Source of the DNA: Paraflavitalea pollutisoli
GTDB taxonomy: Bacteria > Bacteroidota > Bacteroidia > Chitinophagales > Chitinophagaceae
Direction: 5' to 3'
Assembly (NCBI RefSeq): GCF_029360705.1
Contig: NZ_JARKMX010000001.1
Coordinates: 310,001 to 374,000 of the forward strand
DNA: 64,000 bases
Shown here: piece after piece, positions 45,694 through 53,957 of the stretch
How positions within the stretch are numbered: position 1 is the first letter of the stretch
Layout: the number at the start of each line of letters is the position of its first letter
Notes under the pieces: generated by a model
The model's database searches: none
What the model was told of the DNA's origin: nothing
Seen by the model: the letters and a program-made list of their open reading frames with translations, nothing else
Position numbers and translations under genes: made by a program

Positions 45694-46097
45694 AAGGATA
45701 CTTACTAGCAGAAAAGACCGTGACGCCGGGAGACAACTCCTTCATCGACAGTGTTTCGAGTGAGAATAATTTTGCGGTGGTATTTGAAGACGATACCTCG
45801 ACCGGTTATTTCTACGCAGTAGAAATGACTCCGGAAACAGGTGGCCAACGTATACTCGATGCCCTGCATATCTATAATGTGGAGGAGGTTGTGGAAGATG
45901 GCCCCCTGGCGGTGAAGATCATCTGGTCCCGGGATTGGCTCAAATGCGCGTTGGTGGTGAACGCACAATGTCACGCGCTATTCGACTTCGAACATCAGCG
46001 TGGGTATAGCGTCAATGAATTTCCGGATCCCAATCCGATTTGGACAAAGGGCGACCGCAAGATCACCAATCAAATAATAGCAGACATCTTTGGATAA
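45690..46097 (+). CDS. DUF2251 family protein, unknown function
   Basis: A 135-residue soluble protein beginning MKGYLLAEKTV. The beta-rich pattern ENNFAVVFEDDTSTGYFYAV and ALHIYNVEE, with RDWLKCALVVNAQCHALFDF, matches DUF2251-type proteins; no catalytic motif is evident. The ATG at 45690 overlaps the stop of the Dabb gene, hence coupling. A strong hairpin terminator closes the unit. Confidence 0.8.
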   Translation: MKGYLLAEKTVTPGDNSFIDSVSSENNFAVVFEDDTSTGYFYAVEMTPETGGQRILDALHIYNVEEVVEDGPLAVKIIWSRDWLKCALVVNAQCHALFDFEHQRGYSVNEFPDPNPIWTKGDRKITNQIIADIFG

Positions 46098-46104
46098 AGC
46101 ATAA

Positions 46105-46140
46105 AAAAGACCGGTGAAAGATACCCTTCACCGGTCTTTT
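46105..46140. terminator. Bidirectional terminator between convergent genes
   Basis: AAAAGACCGGTGAA and TTCACCGGTCTTTT form a perfect 14-bp stem with an 8-nt loop. T-rich ends on both strands let it serve the plus-strand DUF2251 gene and the minus-strand pgl operon. Confidence 0.9.
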
Positions 46141-46159
46141 ATCATTAAAGCGGTACTGC

Positions 46160-46882
46160 TTATTGAATACCCGCTGCTGCGGCTTCATCTACAAACCAAT
46201 GCAACTCGCCAGAGGCAGGTTGAATGATCTGTGAAGGATACTGGTCTACATTACCGGCATTTTTAAGTACTTCCTGTAAAGCGTGGGCCTTGTTGGCGCC
46301 AAACGTGAGGAAGGCTACCTGATGCGCGCGGTTCACGACGGGAGCCGTCAACGTAATGCGGAACATATCCTGTGCGGGCAGCCAGAAGGATTTTACCCAG
46401 GCCTTCGTTTCGTGGATCACTTCTGTGCCGGGAAACAAAGACAAGGTATGGCCGTCATCTCCCATACCATTCAGTACGAGATCAAAGGTCTCTCCGCTAT
46501 CGCCGAAATAGCCATGCAGGACCTTTTCATAATCCGCGGCACTGGCTTCGGGACTGATGTCCGTTTTCATGATATGCACCTGCTCTTTTACCACCGGCAC
46601 ATGGCTCAGCAGTTGTTCGTAGGTCATACGGGCATTGTTACGGCTATCATCGAAGGGTACTGCACGCTCATCGCCCCAGAAGATATGGAGCTTGCTCCAG
46701 TCGATCCGGTCACGGTAAGGGGCTTTGGCCAACAGTTCGTACAACAGCTTGGGCGAATTACCGCCGGTGACGACCCAGGTAAAGCGGTCTTTCGACGCTA
46801 AGGTCTTTTCAATATTGCTGGTGATCCATTCCGCCAGCTCATGGCTGACAGCCGTGGAGTCTTTCTGTATATGCAGTTGCAT
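46160..46882 (-). CDS. pgl: 6-phosphogluconolactonase
   Basis: This 240-residue enzyme hydrolyses 6-phosphogluconolactone, the second step of the oxidative pentose phosphate pathway. The phosphate-binding loop VVTGGNSPKLLY, the FWGDERAVPF motif and the GMGDDGHTLSLFPGT motif are all present. It begins 6 bp after the zwf stop, in the operon gnd-zwf-pgl. Confidence 0.95.
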   Translation of the reverse strand: MQLHIQKDSTAVSHELAEWITSNIEKTLASKDRFTWVVTGGNSPKLLYELLAKAPYRDRIDWSKLHIFWGDERAVPFDDSRNNARMTYEQLLSHVPVVKEQVHIMKTDISPEASAADYEKVLHGYFGDSGETFDLVLNGMGDDGHTLSLFPGTEVIHETKAWVKSFWLPAQDMFRITLTAPVVNRAHQVAFLTFGANKAHALQEVLKNAGNVDQYPSQIIQPASGELHWFVDEAAAAGIQ

Positions 46883-46888
46883 GTGCGC

Positions 46889-48427
46889 TTATTTAGAGCC
46901 TACTTCCGATTTCGACTTTGGTTTTTGTGCAGGCAGGTTAACCCAATTGTATCCGTCACGGGCGATCAATGCTTCCGCATCTTCGGGGCCCCAGTTGTCG
47001 GGTGCATAGTTGGGGAAATCTACCGGTGGTCTTGCTTCCCAGGTTTCCAGGATCGGCATGATGATCTTCCACGCAGCTTCGATCTGGTCTTTGCGCATGA
47101 ACAGGGTGGCATTGCCTTCCATCACATCGAGCAACAACGTCTCGTATGCTTCTGGTTCCTCTTCATCGTAAGCATCGTTGTAGCTGAAGGTCATATCTAC
47201 CGGGCTCAGCGTCATAGACTGACCAGGACGCTTGGCCTGGAAGCGCAGGCGGATGTCCATTTCCGGCTGAATGCTGATGGTAAGGCGGTTGGGCCTCCAG
47301 GTATCAGCGGCTTCCGGCGGGAAGGCATAATAAGGCGCTGGGCGGAACTGTACTGTAATGATGGTCGACTTCTGGTGCATGCGTTTACCCGTACGCACAT
47401 AGAAAGGCACATCCTGCCAGCGCCAGTTGTCGATATAGAATTTCACCGCGGCAAAGGTATCGGTGGGTGAGTTGGGGGCCACATTCTTCTCCTGGCGATA
47501 GCCGGGCACCTGCTTGCCTTTCATCCAACCTTCCGAATACTGGCCACGCACGGCATGGGCATGTACGTCTTCGTTGGTGATCTTGCGGATGGCGCTCAGT
47601 ACATCGACCTTCTTATTGCGGATCTCATCGGCTTCGAATGACACTGGTGCTTCCATCGCGATCATACACATCAGCTGCAGGATATGGTTCTGCACCATGT
47701 CGCGCAGGGCGCCGGAGGTTTCATAATAGTCGCCACGACCTTCCACACCTACGGTTTCAGCAGCGGTGATCTGTACGTGCTCAATATAGTTCCTGTTCCA
47801 GATGGGCTCAAACAAGGCGTTGGCAAAGCGCAGTGCCAGGATATTCTGTACCGTCTCTTTACCAAGGTAGTGGTCGATGCGGTAGATCTGCTTTTCGTCA
47901 AACATGCTCAGCAGCAGCTCATTCAGCTCGTGTGCACTCTTGAGGTCATGACCAAAAGGTTTCTCCACCACGATGCGGGTGCACTTGGTATCGGAGCAGA
48001 TATTGAGCGGCCCCAGTTTGCTGGCAATTTCTGGTACCAGACCGGGCGCTACCGCCATGTAGAAGATCACATTGGGATGCTCGCCATATTCCTGTTCTTT
48101 CTCCTTGACGATATCGGCAATCTTCTGGTAGTCGGCTTCATTCGAAGCGTCCATTTGCAAGTAAGATACGCTTTGAGAGAAAGTATCCCACTTGTCGATA
48201 TGCTCGTCTTTACGGCGGGAGAACTGCGTGATACCATCCAGCAGGTGCTTGCGGTAATCTTCGTTCTTAAAAGGGCGGCGGCCAATACCTACGATGCCAA
48301 ACTTATCGGGCATCCAGTTATCGATGAACAAATTGAAGAGCGCGGGAGAAAGTTTGCGGTGATTCAGGTCACCACTGCCACCAAAAATGAACAACAGGGA
48401 AGCTGGTGGACGTTTATGATTTTGCAT
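46889..48427 (-). CDS. zwf: Glucose-6-phosphate 1-dehydrogenase
   Basis: A 512-residue enzyme. [12 protein letters not shown] is the NADP(+) loop (GGSGDL), and [13 protein letters not shown] is the active-site segment with catalytic His/Lys. [10 protein letters not shown] and EKPFGHDL agree. It makes NADPH and 6-phosphogluconolactone in the cytoplasm. It sits between gnd (20 bp upstream) and pgl. Confidence 0.96.
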   Translation of the reverse strand: MQNHKRPPASLLFIFGGSGDLNHRKLSPALFNLFIDNWMPDKFGIVGIGRRPFKNEDYRKHLLDGITQFSRRKDEHIDKWDTFSQSVSYLQMDASNEADYQKIADIVKEKEQEYGEHPNVIFYMAVAPGLVPEIASKLGPLNICSDTKCTRIVVEKPFGHDLKSAHELNELLLSMFDEKQIYRIDHYLGKETVQNILALRFANALFEPIWNRNYIEHVQITAAETVGVEGRGDYYETSGALRDMVQNHILQLMCMIAMEAPVSFEADEIRNKKVDVLSAIRKITNEDVHAHAVRGQYSEGWMKGKQVPGYRQEKNVAPNSPTDTFAAVKFYIDNWRWQDVPFYVRTGKRMHQKSTIITVQFRPAPYYAFPPEAADTWRPNRLTISIQPEMDIRLRFQAKRPGQSMTLSPVDMTFSYNDAYDEEEPEAYETLLLDVMEGNATLFMRKDQIEAAWKIIMPILETWEARPPVDFPNYAPDNWGPEDAEALIARDGYNWVNLPAQKPKSKSEVGSK

Positions 48428-48447
48428 ATAGGTTAGTTTGAGCCGGA

Positions 48448-49866
48448 CTATTTATTCCAAATCGTGTGAAAAGTGCCTGGCTGGTCAATACGTTGATAAG
48501 TGTGCGCACCGAAATAGTCGCGTTGTGCCTGCAACAGGTTGATGGGCAACTGACCACTGCGGTAAGCGTCGAAATAGCTGATGGCAGCCAGCAAACATCC
48601 GGCCGCGTAGTTGTGCTGAATAGCAGCTGCAGCTACGGTACGGAGGTTCTGTTGCTTGTCTTGCAGCAAGCCGGCGATCTGCTCGTTCAGCAGCAGGTTT
48701 TCCAGCTGGGGATTGGCAGTATAGATCTTGGTGAAAAGATCGAGCAGGGTAGAGCGGATGATACAACCACCACGCCATACGGCTACCACCTTTTGCAGCG
48801 GGATCTGCATGTCCAGTTCGGTCGATGCTCTGTGCAGCATGGCCAGGCCCTGTGTATAGCTCATCAGGATACCGAAATAGAGGGCATCGTGTACCTGTTT
48901 GATGAATGTTTCCTTGTCGGTATCGATCTTGCCTTGCACCGTGTTGAACACAGCGGCAGCTTTCAGGCGCTCGTCTTTCAGGGAAGAGATATTGCGCATG
49001 GTGACAGCCATATCGATGGTGGGGATGGGCACGCCAATATCCATGGCATCCTGCGAGGTCCATTTACCGGTGCCTTTGGCGCCGGCCTTGTCCAGGATCA
49101 GGTCTACCAGGCGTTTGGAGGAGTCTTTCTCGTCGGGTTGCAGGAAGATGTCTGCCGTGATCTCGATGAGGAAAGATTGCAGGTCGCCTTTGTTCCAGGT
49201 ATCGAATACTTGGTGCAGTTCGTCGTTGGAAAGGCCAGCACCGCGGTGCAGCAGGTCGTAGCTTTCGCTGATGAGTTGCATGATCGCATATTCAATCCCA
49301 TTGTGCACCATCTTTACGTAGTGGCCGGCTGCGCCTTTACCCAGGTGGGCTACACAGGGTTCGCCATTCACCTTGGCCGCGATGGCTTCCAGCATGGGCT
49401 GAACGTGTGGATAGGCTTCCTGGTCACCGCCCGGCATAATGCTGGGGCCTGTACGGGCTCCTTGTTCACCACCCGATACACCTACCCCCATGAAATGGAG
49501 GCCTTTGCCCTGCAGGTAGGTCACCCGGCGTAAGGTATCTGTATAATGCGAGTTGCCACCATCGATGATGATATCGCCGGGTTGCACCAGGGGCAATAGG
49601 CTTTCAATTACATCGTCTACCGGTTTACCGGCAGGCACGAGCATCATGATCTTTCGGGGAGTTGCCAGCTGGCTCACCATATCCTGGAGCGACACCACAC
49701 CTTTTACCGTGGTGCCTGGATTGGCAGCTTCTTCAAACGCTGTAGTCTTTTGATTGTCTTTATCAAATCCGATTACTTTAAATCCGTGATCTGCCATATT
49801 CAGTAACAGGTTCCTGCCCATTACACCCAGGCCGATCATTCCAAAGTCGAATTGTTGTGCAGCCAT
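48448..49866 (-). CDS. gnd: 6-phosphogluconate dehydrogenase, decarboxylating
   Basis: This 472-residue enzyme oxidises 6-phosphogluconate to ribulose 5-phosphate. GLGVMGRNL is the NADP loop, GGNSHYTDT and [14 protein letters not shown] are signatures, and [13 protein letters not shown] carries the catalytic Lys. The length fits the long NADP-type dimeric enzyme. It is the first gene of the operon; a TAATTTTG element (49889-49896) lies just upstream. Confidence 0.96.
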   Translation of the reverse strand: MAAQQFDFGMIGLGVMGRNLLLNMADHGFKVIGFDKDNQKTTAFEEAANPGTTVKGVVSLQDMVSQLATPRKIMMLVPAGKPVDDVIESLLPLVQPGDIIIDGGNSHYTDTLRRVTYLQGKGLHFMGVGVSGGEQGARTGPSIMPGGDQEAYPHVQPMLEAIAAKVNGEPCVAHLGKGAAGHYVKMVHNGIEYAIMQLISESYDLLHRGAGLSNDELHQVFDTWNKGDLQSFLIEITADIFLQPDEKDSSKRLVDLILDKAGAKGTGKWTSQDAMDIGVPIPTIDMAVTMRNISSLKDERLKAAAVFNTVQGKIDTDKETFIKQVHDALYFGILMSYTQGLAMLHRASTELDMQIPLQKVVAVWRGGCIIRSTLLDLFTKIYTANPQLENLLLNEQIAGLLQDKQQNLRTVAAAAIQHNYAAGCLLAAISYFDAYRSGQLPINLLQAQRDYFGAHTYQRIDQPGTFHTIWNK

Positions 49867-49888
49867 GTCTATATTATAAGATGAGTAA

Positions 49889-49917
49889 CAAAATTAGGTA
49901 GTGAGGATGGTAACAAA
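49889..49917 (-). promoter_or_regulatory. Promoter of the gnd-zwf-pgl operon
   Basis: On the minus strand TAATTTTG (49889-49896) fits TAnnTTTG, with a TTTG 17 bp upstream, slightly short for -33. The gnd ATG is 22 bp downstream. Confidence 0.5.
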
Positions 49918-49976
49918 AAATAAGAACTGTTGGCTATTTCATATATTCCCCTTGCTGATCCGTACCAAAAACAGCA

Positions 49977-50007
49977 AGGCCCGTCTGTGCAAACACAGTA
50001 CGGGCCT
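49977..50007 (-). terminator. Terminator of the 50026-50436 gene
   Basis: AGGCCCGT and ACGGGCCT, with inner CTGTG/CACAG, form a long stem; on the minus strand TGCTGTTTTTG follows. Confidence 0.75.
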
Positions 50008-50025
50008 GACCGATAACGTTTTCGT

Positions 50026-50436
50026 TTATTTTTTGGCAGGAAGCGTGCTCTCCGGATGCTCCTTACCATGGTGGCAGGTCATACAGGTAACAGGCGCTTT
50101 AACGGCAGTGTCTTTGGCGTTGTAGTCGAAATATTTCTTGTTGATCTTCCCGGTCATCAGGTACATCTTACGGGCAATATCTTTTTCTGGCTTCTCATCG
50201 CTGGCATAGTCCATCTTCCGGGCTTCAGTCTTGCTGGGCGCATGGCAAAAGCTGCAACGTACACCCAGCGAAGCCTTCCAGGAATCCATCACTTTGTCCA
50301 GGTCTTCAGCGCTGATGTTTTTCGGCAGCACTTTCAGGTTTTTGTATATCCCTTTGGGCGGGCTGGCAGCCGCAATACCGGCCAGTACGAGCAGGGCCAA
50401 AGCGCCAATAACCGTCATCTTCTTGTTAAACAGCAT
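50026..50436 (-). CDS. Small diheme cytochrome c
   Basis: A 136-residue exported protein with a signal peptide (ALALLVLAGIAAAS). Two CxxCH motifs are present (CSFCH and CMTCH). The spacing and HHGKEHPES after the second resemble the reaction-centre cytochrome c subunit family (PF02276), common in Bacteroidota. It is likely a periplasmic electron carrier. Partner proteins are not obvious, although the act-cox genes are in the same window. A terminator follows. Confidence 0.88.
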   Translation of the reverse strand: MLFNKKMTVIGALALLVLAGIAAASPPKGIYKNLKVLPKNISAEDLDKVMDSWKASLGVRCSFCHAPSKTEARKMDYASDEKPEKDIARKMYLMTGKINKKYFDYNAKDTAVKAPVTCMTCHHGKEHPESTLPAKK

Positions 50437-50578
50437 AGTTATGATTCATTTAAGGTCTGAAAAATAGGGAATTGTGGTATCAGATTTGACAATTCTCTGA
50501 CATTTGACGACAGGTTAACAAGCTACTTGCTTAACAAATGATTATTATACGAAGGTGCAGGCGGAAAAGAAAACGTCG

Positions 50579-50586
50579 TATATTTG
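50579..50586 (+). promoter_or_regulatory. -7 element of the RRM protein promoter
   Basis: TATATTTG fits TAnnTTTG and leaves a ~120-nt 5' UTR before the RRM ATG, long for this window. RRM proteins in this phylum are often cold-regulated through the leader, which is not provable here. Confidence 0.55.
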
Positions 50587-50710
50587 CGGCGTCAATTTGA
50601 GTTTTAGCATTTAGTATAAAGTCTGCTACGCATTTCTGCTAAGAGTTAGTTAGTCTGTTAATACGCTGCTTTTTTCTCAGATCATTTATAAATCAATCAG
50701 TTTATTAGTT

Positions 50711-51025
50711 ATGAACATTTATGTTTCGAATTTAAGCTTCAATGTCAATGATGAAGACCTCCACGATTTTTTTGCTGACTACGGCGAAGTTTCTTCTGCC
50801 AAAGTAATCACCGACAAATTCACCCAAAAGAGCCGTGGTTTCGGTTTTGTGGAAATGTCTGACGACGAAGCTGCCCGCAAAGCAATCGCTGAGCTGGATG
50901 GTGGTATCGTAGAAGGTCGTGCTATCAAGGTTACTGAAGCTCGTCCCCGTGAAGAGCGTCCTGCTGGCAACGGCGGTGGCGATCGTCGCTCTTTCTCTCG
51001 CGGTGGCAACAACAACCGTTATTAA
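50711..51025 (+). CDS. RRM-domain RNA-binding protein
   Basis: A 104-residue protein. One RRM domain: RNP2 is IYVSNLSF, RNP1 is SRGFGFVEM. A Gly/Arg-rich tail (GGGDRRSFSRGGNNNRY) follows, probably unstructured RNA contact. Bacterial RRM proteins of this shape act as RNA chaperones. A long leader precedes it and a strong terminator follows. Confidence 0.93.
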   Translation: MNIYVSNLSFNVNDEDLHDFFADYGEVSSAKVITDKFTQKSRGFGFVEMSDDEAARKAIAELDGGIVEGRAIKVTEARPREERPAGNGGGDRRSFSRGGNNNRY

Positions 51026-51050
51026 TCTCTAGTCAGATATAATTGTTTTG

Positions 51051-51077
51051 AGCCCTTCGCTTGCGAAGGGCTTTTTT
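51051..51077 (+). terminator. Intrinsic terminator of the RRM gene
   Basis: AGCCCTTCGC and GCGAAGGGCT form a 10-bp stem with a two-base loop, followed by TTTTT. Confidence 0.9.
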
Positions 51078-51193
51078 GTGCTCTGGCGGGTCACCGTATG
51101 CCGGTAGAGCTCACGACCCTCGTCGCCTTTTTTGGCTGCCTGCCCCGAACCACTTATTTTGCAACCAGTCATTCAACAACTCTATTTATTATC

Positions 51194-51565
51194 ATGAATC
51201 TGATCGGCAATCTTATCTGGCTGGTGTTTGGCGGCTTCTGGTCTGCGTTGGGCTACCTGTTTGGTGGGTTCGTATTGTGCCTGACCATTGTAGGCCTGCC
51301 TTGGGGATTGCAGTGTTTTAAACTGGCCGCCGTTGTGTTATGGCCTTTTGGTAAGAAGATCGTACCCAAGGCCAGCAGCACGGGTTGCCTCTCGCTGTTT
51401 GCCAATATCGTTTGGCTGCTCTGCGGCGGGCTGTACACCGCTTTTGTACACCTGGTGTTTGCCGCCATTCTATTTATCACGATCATCGGCATCCCTTTTG
51501 CCCGGCAGCATGTAAAGCTCATGGAGTTGTCCTTCATGCCCTTCAGCCGCGACGTGATCTGGTAA
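51194..51565 (+). CDS. YccF domain membrane protein
   Basis: A 123-residue protein with two YccF (DUF307) halves: NLIWLVFGGFWSALGY and the repeat NIVWLLCGGLYTAFVH, each with GLPWG/GIPFA-type loops. Two to four membrane helices are present. The function is unknown; it is widespread in bacteria. The start is the ATG at 51194; an upstream frame lacks family sequence. Confidence 0.9.
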   Translation: MNLIGNLIWLVFGGFWSALGYLFGGFVLCLTIVGLPWGLQCFKLAAVVLWPFGKKIVPKASSTGCLSLFANIVWLLCGGLYTAFVHLVFAAILFITIIGIPFARQHVKLMELSFMPFSRDVIW

Positions 51566-51771
51566 CAGCCTGCTTTTTCACATAATTTTAATCCCGGGTT
51601 TCCCGGCTTACATAAGAAATGCGATATCCTTGCGTTATTGCCCATAGATGTGTTCCCAATCCTTGCTATTGTCTTTTGTTGATCGTTAAAGCAGTTAAGT
51701 ATACGGACGCGGCAGGGGCGACTGATAAAGTGTAGCCAGCAATTGTCTAACCGCGTTCAATCAACCAAAAG

Positions 51772-53037
51772 ATGCAAAGACCCCACCCATTCAGGATCTG
51801 CTTTTCCGTTATTGCCATCCTGGCCATCGCCTTCGCCTGCTGCAAAGACCCGCAGTCGCCGGCACCTAACACAAAATCAGATTCGGCCACCGTGGCCGCC
51901 CCACCAGCTCCATCCCCCCGCAAGTTTGGCCTCCCGGTCGATTCCTTTGCCGTGATTGAAAAGACCATCGAAAAGAACGAATTCCTGTCCAACATACTCG
52001 ACCTGTACCAGGTCGATGCAGCCACCGTAGGTTTGCTGGCCATCAAGTCGAAAGGGATTTTCGATATCCGTAATATCCGGGCCGGTAACCAATACACTGT
52101 GTTCTGTACCAAAGACAGCGTGCAGAAAGCCCAATACTTCGTCTACCAGCCCAATGCCATTGATTATATCGTGTACGACCTGCGCGACTCCATCCGCATA
52201 TACGCCGGCAAACGGGAAGTGACTTCTAAGATATTAACCGCTTCGGGCAAGATCGAGAGCTCCCTGTACGAAACGTTCAGGAAAGCAGGCGCCGACCCTA
52301 GTCTGGCCATGAAGCTGGCTGATATCTACGCCTGGTCCATTGATTTCTATTCCATCCATGAAGGCGATTGGTTCAAGGTGGTGTATGAGCAGCAATATGT
52401 GAAAGACGAACCGGTAGAGCTGGGCTCCATACAATCGGCCATTTTCTCGCATGATGGCGAACCTTTCTACGCCTTTTACTTTCAGCCCGACAGTACACAG
52501 GCTGGTGAATACTACGATGAACAGGGAAAAACCCTGCGTCGCTTCTTCCTCAAAGCGCCGCTGAAGTTCAGCCATATTACATCCCGCTTCTCCCTGCGCC
52601 GCTTTCACCCCGTACAGAAACGCTGGAAAGCGCACCTGGGTACGGATTACGCGGCCAGCACGGGTACCCCCATTATTGCCACTGGCAATGGCGTGGTGCT
52701 CGAATCGGAGTTCTCCCGCTTCAATGGCAATTATGTCAAGATCAGGCACAACAATACTTACACCACACAATACCTGCACATGAGCCGCCGCGCTGTAAAA
52801 CGCGGGCAGCATGTACGCCAGGGGCAGGTGATCGGGTATGTGGGCAGCACCGGCTTAGCTACCGGTCCGCATGTTTGTTATCGCTTCTGGAAAAACAACA
52901 AACAGGTAGATCCGCTGTCGCAGAAATTTCCTTCGGCCGAGCCCATCTCCCAATCGGCAAAGCCTGTGTTTGACCAGTACAAGCAGGAGCAACGCCAGCA
53001 ACTGGAGACCATCAAGATCGACGGCACGATAGAGTAA
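51772..53037 (+). CDS. M23 family metallopeptidase, lipoprotein
   Basis: A 421-residue protein with a lipoprotein signal (AIAFACCKD; Cys about 23) and an N-terminal segment of LysM-like/receptor-like form before the LytM peptidase domain at the C-terminus (from about residue 260). Zinc ligands His and Asp are in HLGTDYA; the second motif reads GPHVCYRF, where the usual HxH His is Cys. The domain normally cleaves peptidoglycan cross-links. Substitution by Cys could keep zinc or inactivate it. Confidence 0.88.
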   Translation: MQRPHPFRICFSVIAILAIAFACCKDPQSPAPNTKSDSATVAAPPAPSPRKFGLPVDSFAVIEKTIEKNEFLSNILDLYQVDAATVGLLAIKSKGIFDIRNIRAGNQYTVFCTKDSVQKAQYFVYQPNAIDYIVYDLRDSIRIYAGKREVTSKILTASGKIESSLYETFRKAGADPSLAMKLADIYAWSIDFYSIHEGDWFKVVYEQQYVKDEPVELGSIQSAIFSHDGEPFYAFYFQPDSTQAGEYYDEQGKTLRRFFLKAPLKFSHITSRFSLRRFHPVQKRWKAHLGTDYAASTGTPIIATGNGVVLESEFSRFNGNYVKIRHNNTYTTQYLHMSRRAVKRGQHVRQGQVIGYVGSTGLATGPHVCYRFWKNNKQVDPLSQKFPSAEPISQSAKPVFDQYKQEQRQQLETIKIDGTIE

Positions 53038-53039
53038 AA

Positions 53040-53843
53040 TCAATAATAGGTATACGACGTTAAGCCGGTATAGTGATCACCGGTCGCAGGCCCTCCCGTG
53101 ACCTGTGTCGCAGATCGTTTTTCCACCGGCAGCGATCCCTGGTACTGGTATTGAAGTGTGATCATACGAACATCCACGCCATTCGTCTCCTTCACCCGCG
53201 TAGGGTTGTTGTGATAGAACCGTACGCCTGGCAGCAAGACCAGATGTTCGAGAAAGCCCTTGCAGATACCGAAGTCATCCACCGCTTTTCCATTGTCATA
53301 AGCTTCAAAGTCAACAACCGTTACCTGCGCTGTAGCCGGGTAAGTATTTTCCACGCGTTGCAGGTTACCATTGTCGTAGTAGGTGAACACCGAGTGTTTT
53401 TCGTCGGGTCCCGATCCGGTTGGTTGCCAGTCCATCCTGCTAACCCGCCCTTTGGCGTCATAACGCACCAATACCTTCAGCCGTAGCCCCGTATCATCGT
53501 ATTGCAGCACCTCACTCACTTGCTGCCGGCTGTATCGGTACAGGAAATACCGGGCATCCGTCGAGCTGCTGGTCACACTATCGATGCGCCCACCTTTATA
53601 GTAATAATGATAAACGTGTAGGTCTTCGTTATAGGAAATCCGGGTTACGTACCCTGAATCGTCGTAGGTAAAATGATAAAAAGGACTGGCTGTTTGCCGC
53701 ACGTTGATCGCTTTCAACAACACCGTGTAGCGATCTGTTACCGGCTTACTGCCAGGAGGCTCACCCGGATTTTTGCCGCAACAGGTGAACAGCAGGGACA
53801 GGATCAGGCCCTTAGCCCCCAACATAGTATTCCTTGTAGGCAT
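53040..53843 (-). CDS. Lipoprotein with YD-type repeat-like segments
   Basis: A 267-residue protein with a lipoprotein signal (LSLLFTCCGK). The body has repeated short beta segments (YHFTYDDSGYV, YRYSRQQ, VRYDAKGRV, FTYYDNGNL), resembling the protein at 35819-36577. No enzyme motif is present. The ATG ending at 53843 follows directly after a terminator T-run, so the ATG ending at 53825 is also possible. It ends 2 bp from the convergent M23 gene. Confidence 0.78.
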   Translation of the reverse strand: MPTRNTMLGAKGLILSLLFTCCGKNPGEPPGSKPVTDRYTVLLKAINVRQTASPFYHFTYDDSGYVTRISYNEDLHVYHYYYKGGRIDSVTSSSTDARYFLYRYSRQQVSEVLQYDDTGLRLKVLVRYDAKGRVSRMDWQPTGSGPDEKHSVFTYYDNGNLQRVENTYPATAQVTVVDFEAYDNGKAVDDFGICKGFLEHLVLLPGVRFYHNNPTRVKETNGVDVRMITLQYQYQGSLPVEKRSATQVTGGPATGDHYTGLTSYTYY

Positions 53844-53898
53844 AAAAAAAGCTGGCTGTTTTACCCAAGCTACCGATAGCCCTGTAAAACAACCAGCC
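53844..53898 (-). terminator. Terminator of the S9 peptidase gene
   Basis: On the minus strand GGCTGGTTGTTTTA and TAAAACAGCCAGCT arms (12 of 14 pairs) are followed by TTTTTTT, which runs directly into the ATG of the next gene. Confidence 0.75.
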
Positions 53899-53957
53899 TC
53901 ATCCGGCACAATGCCGTATTATCCGATGAATGACGTCTTTGATGGCGTTGGCCGTAA

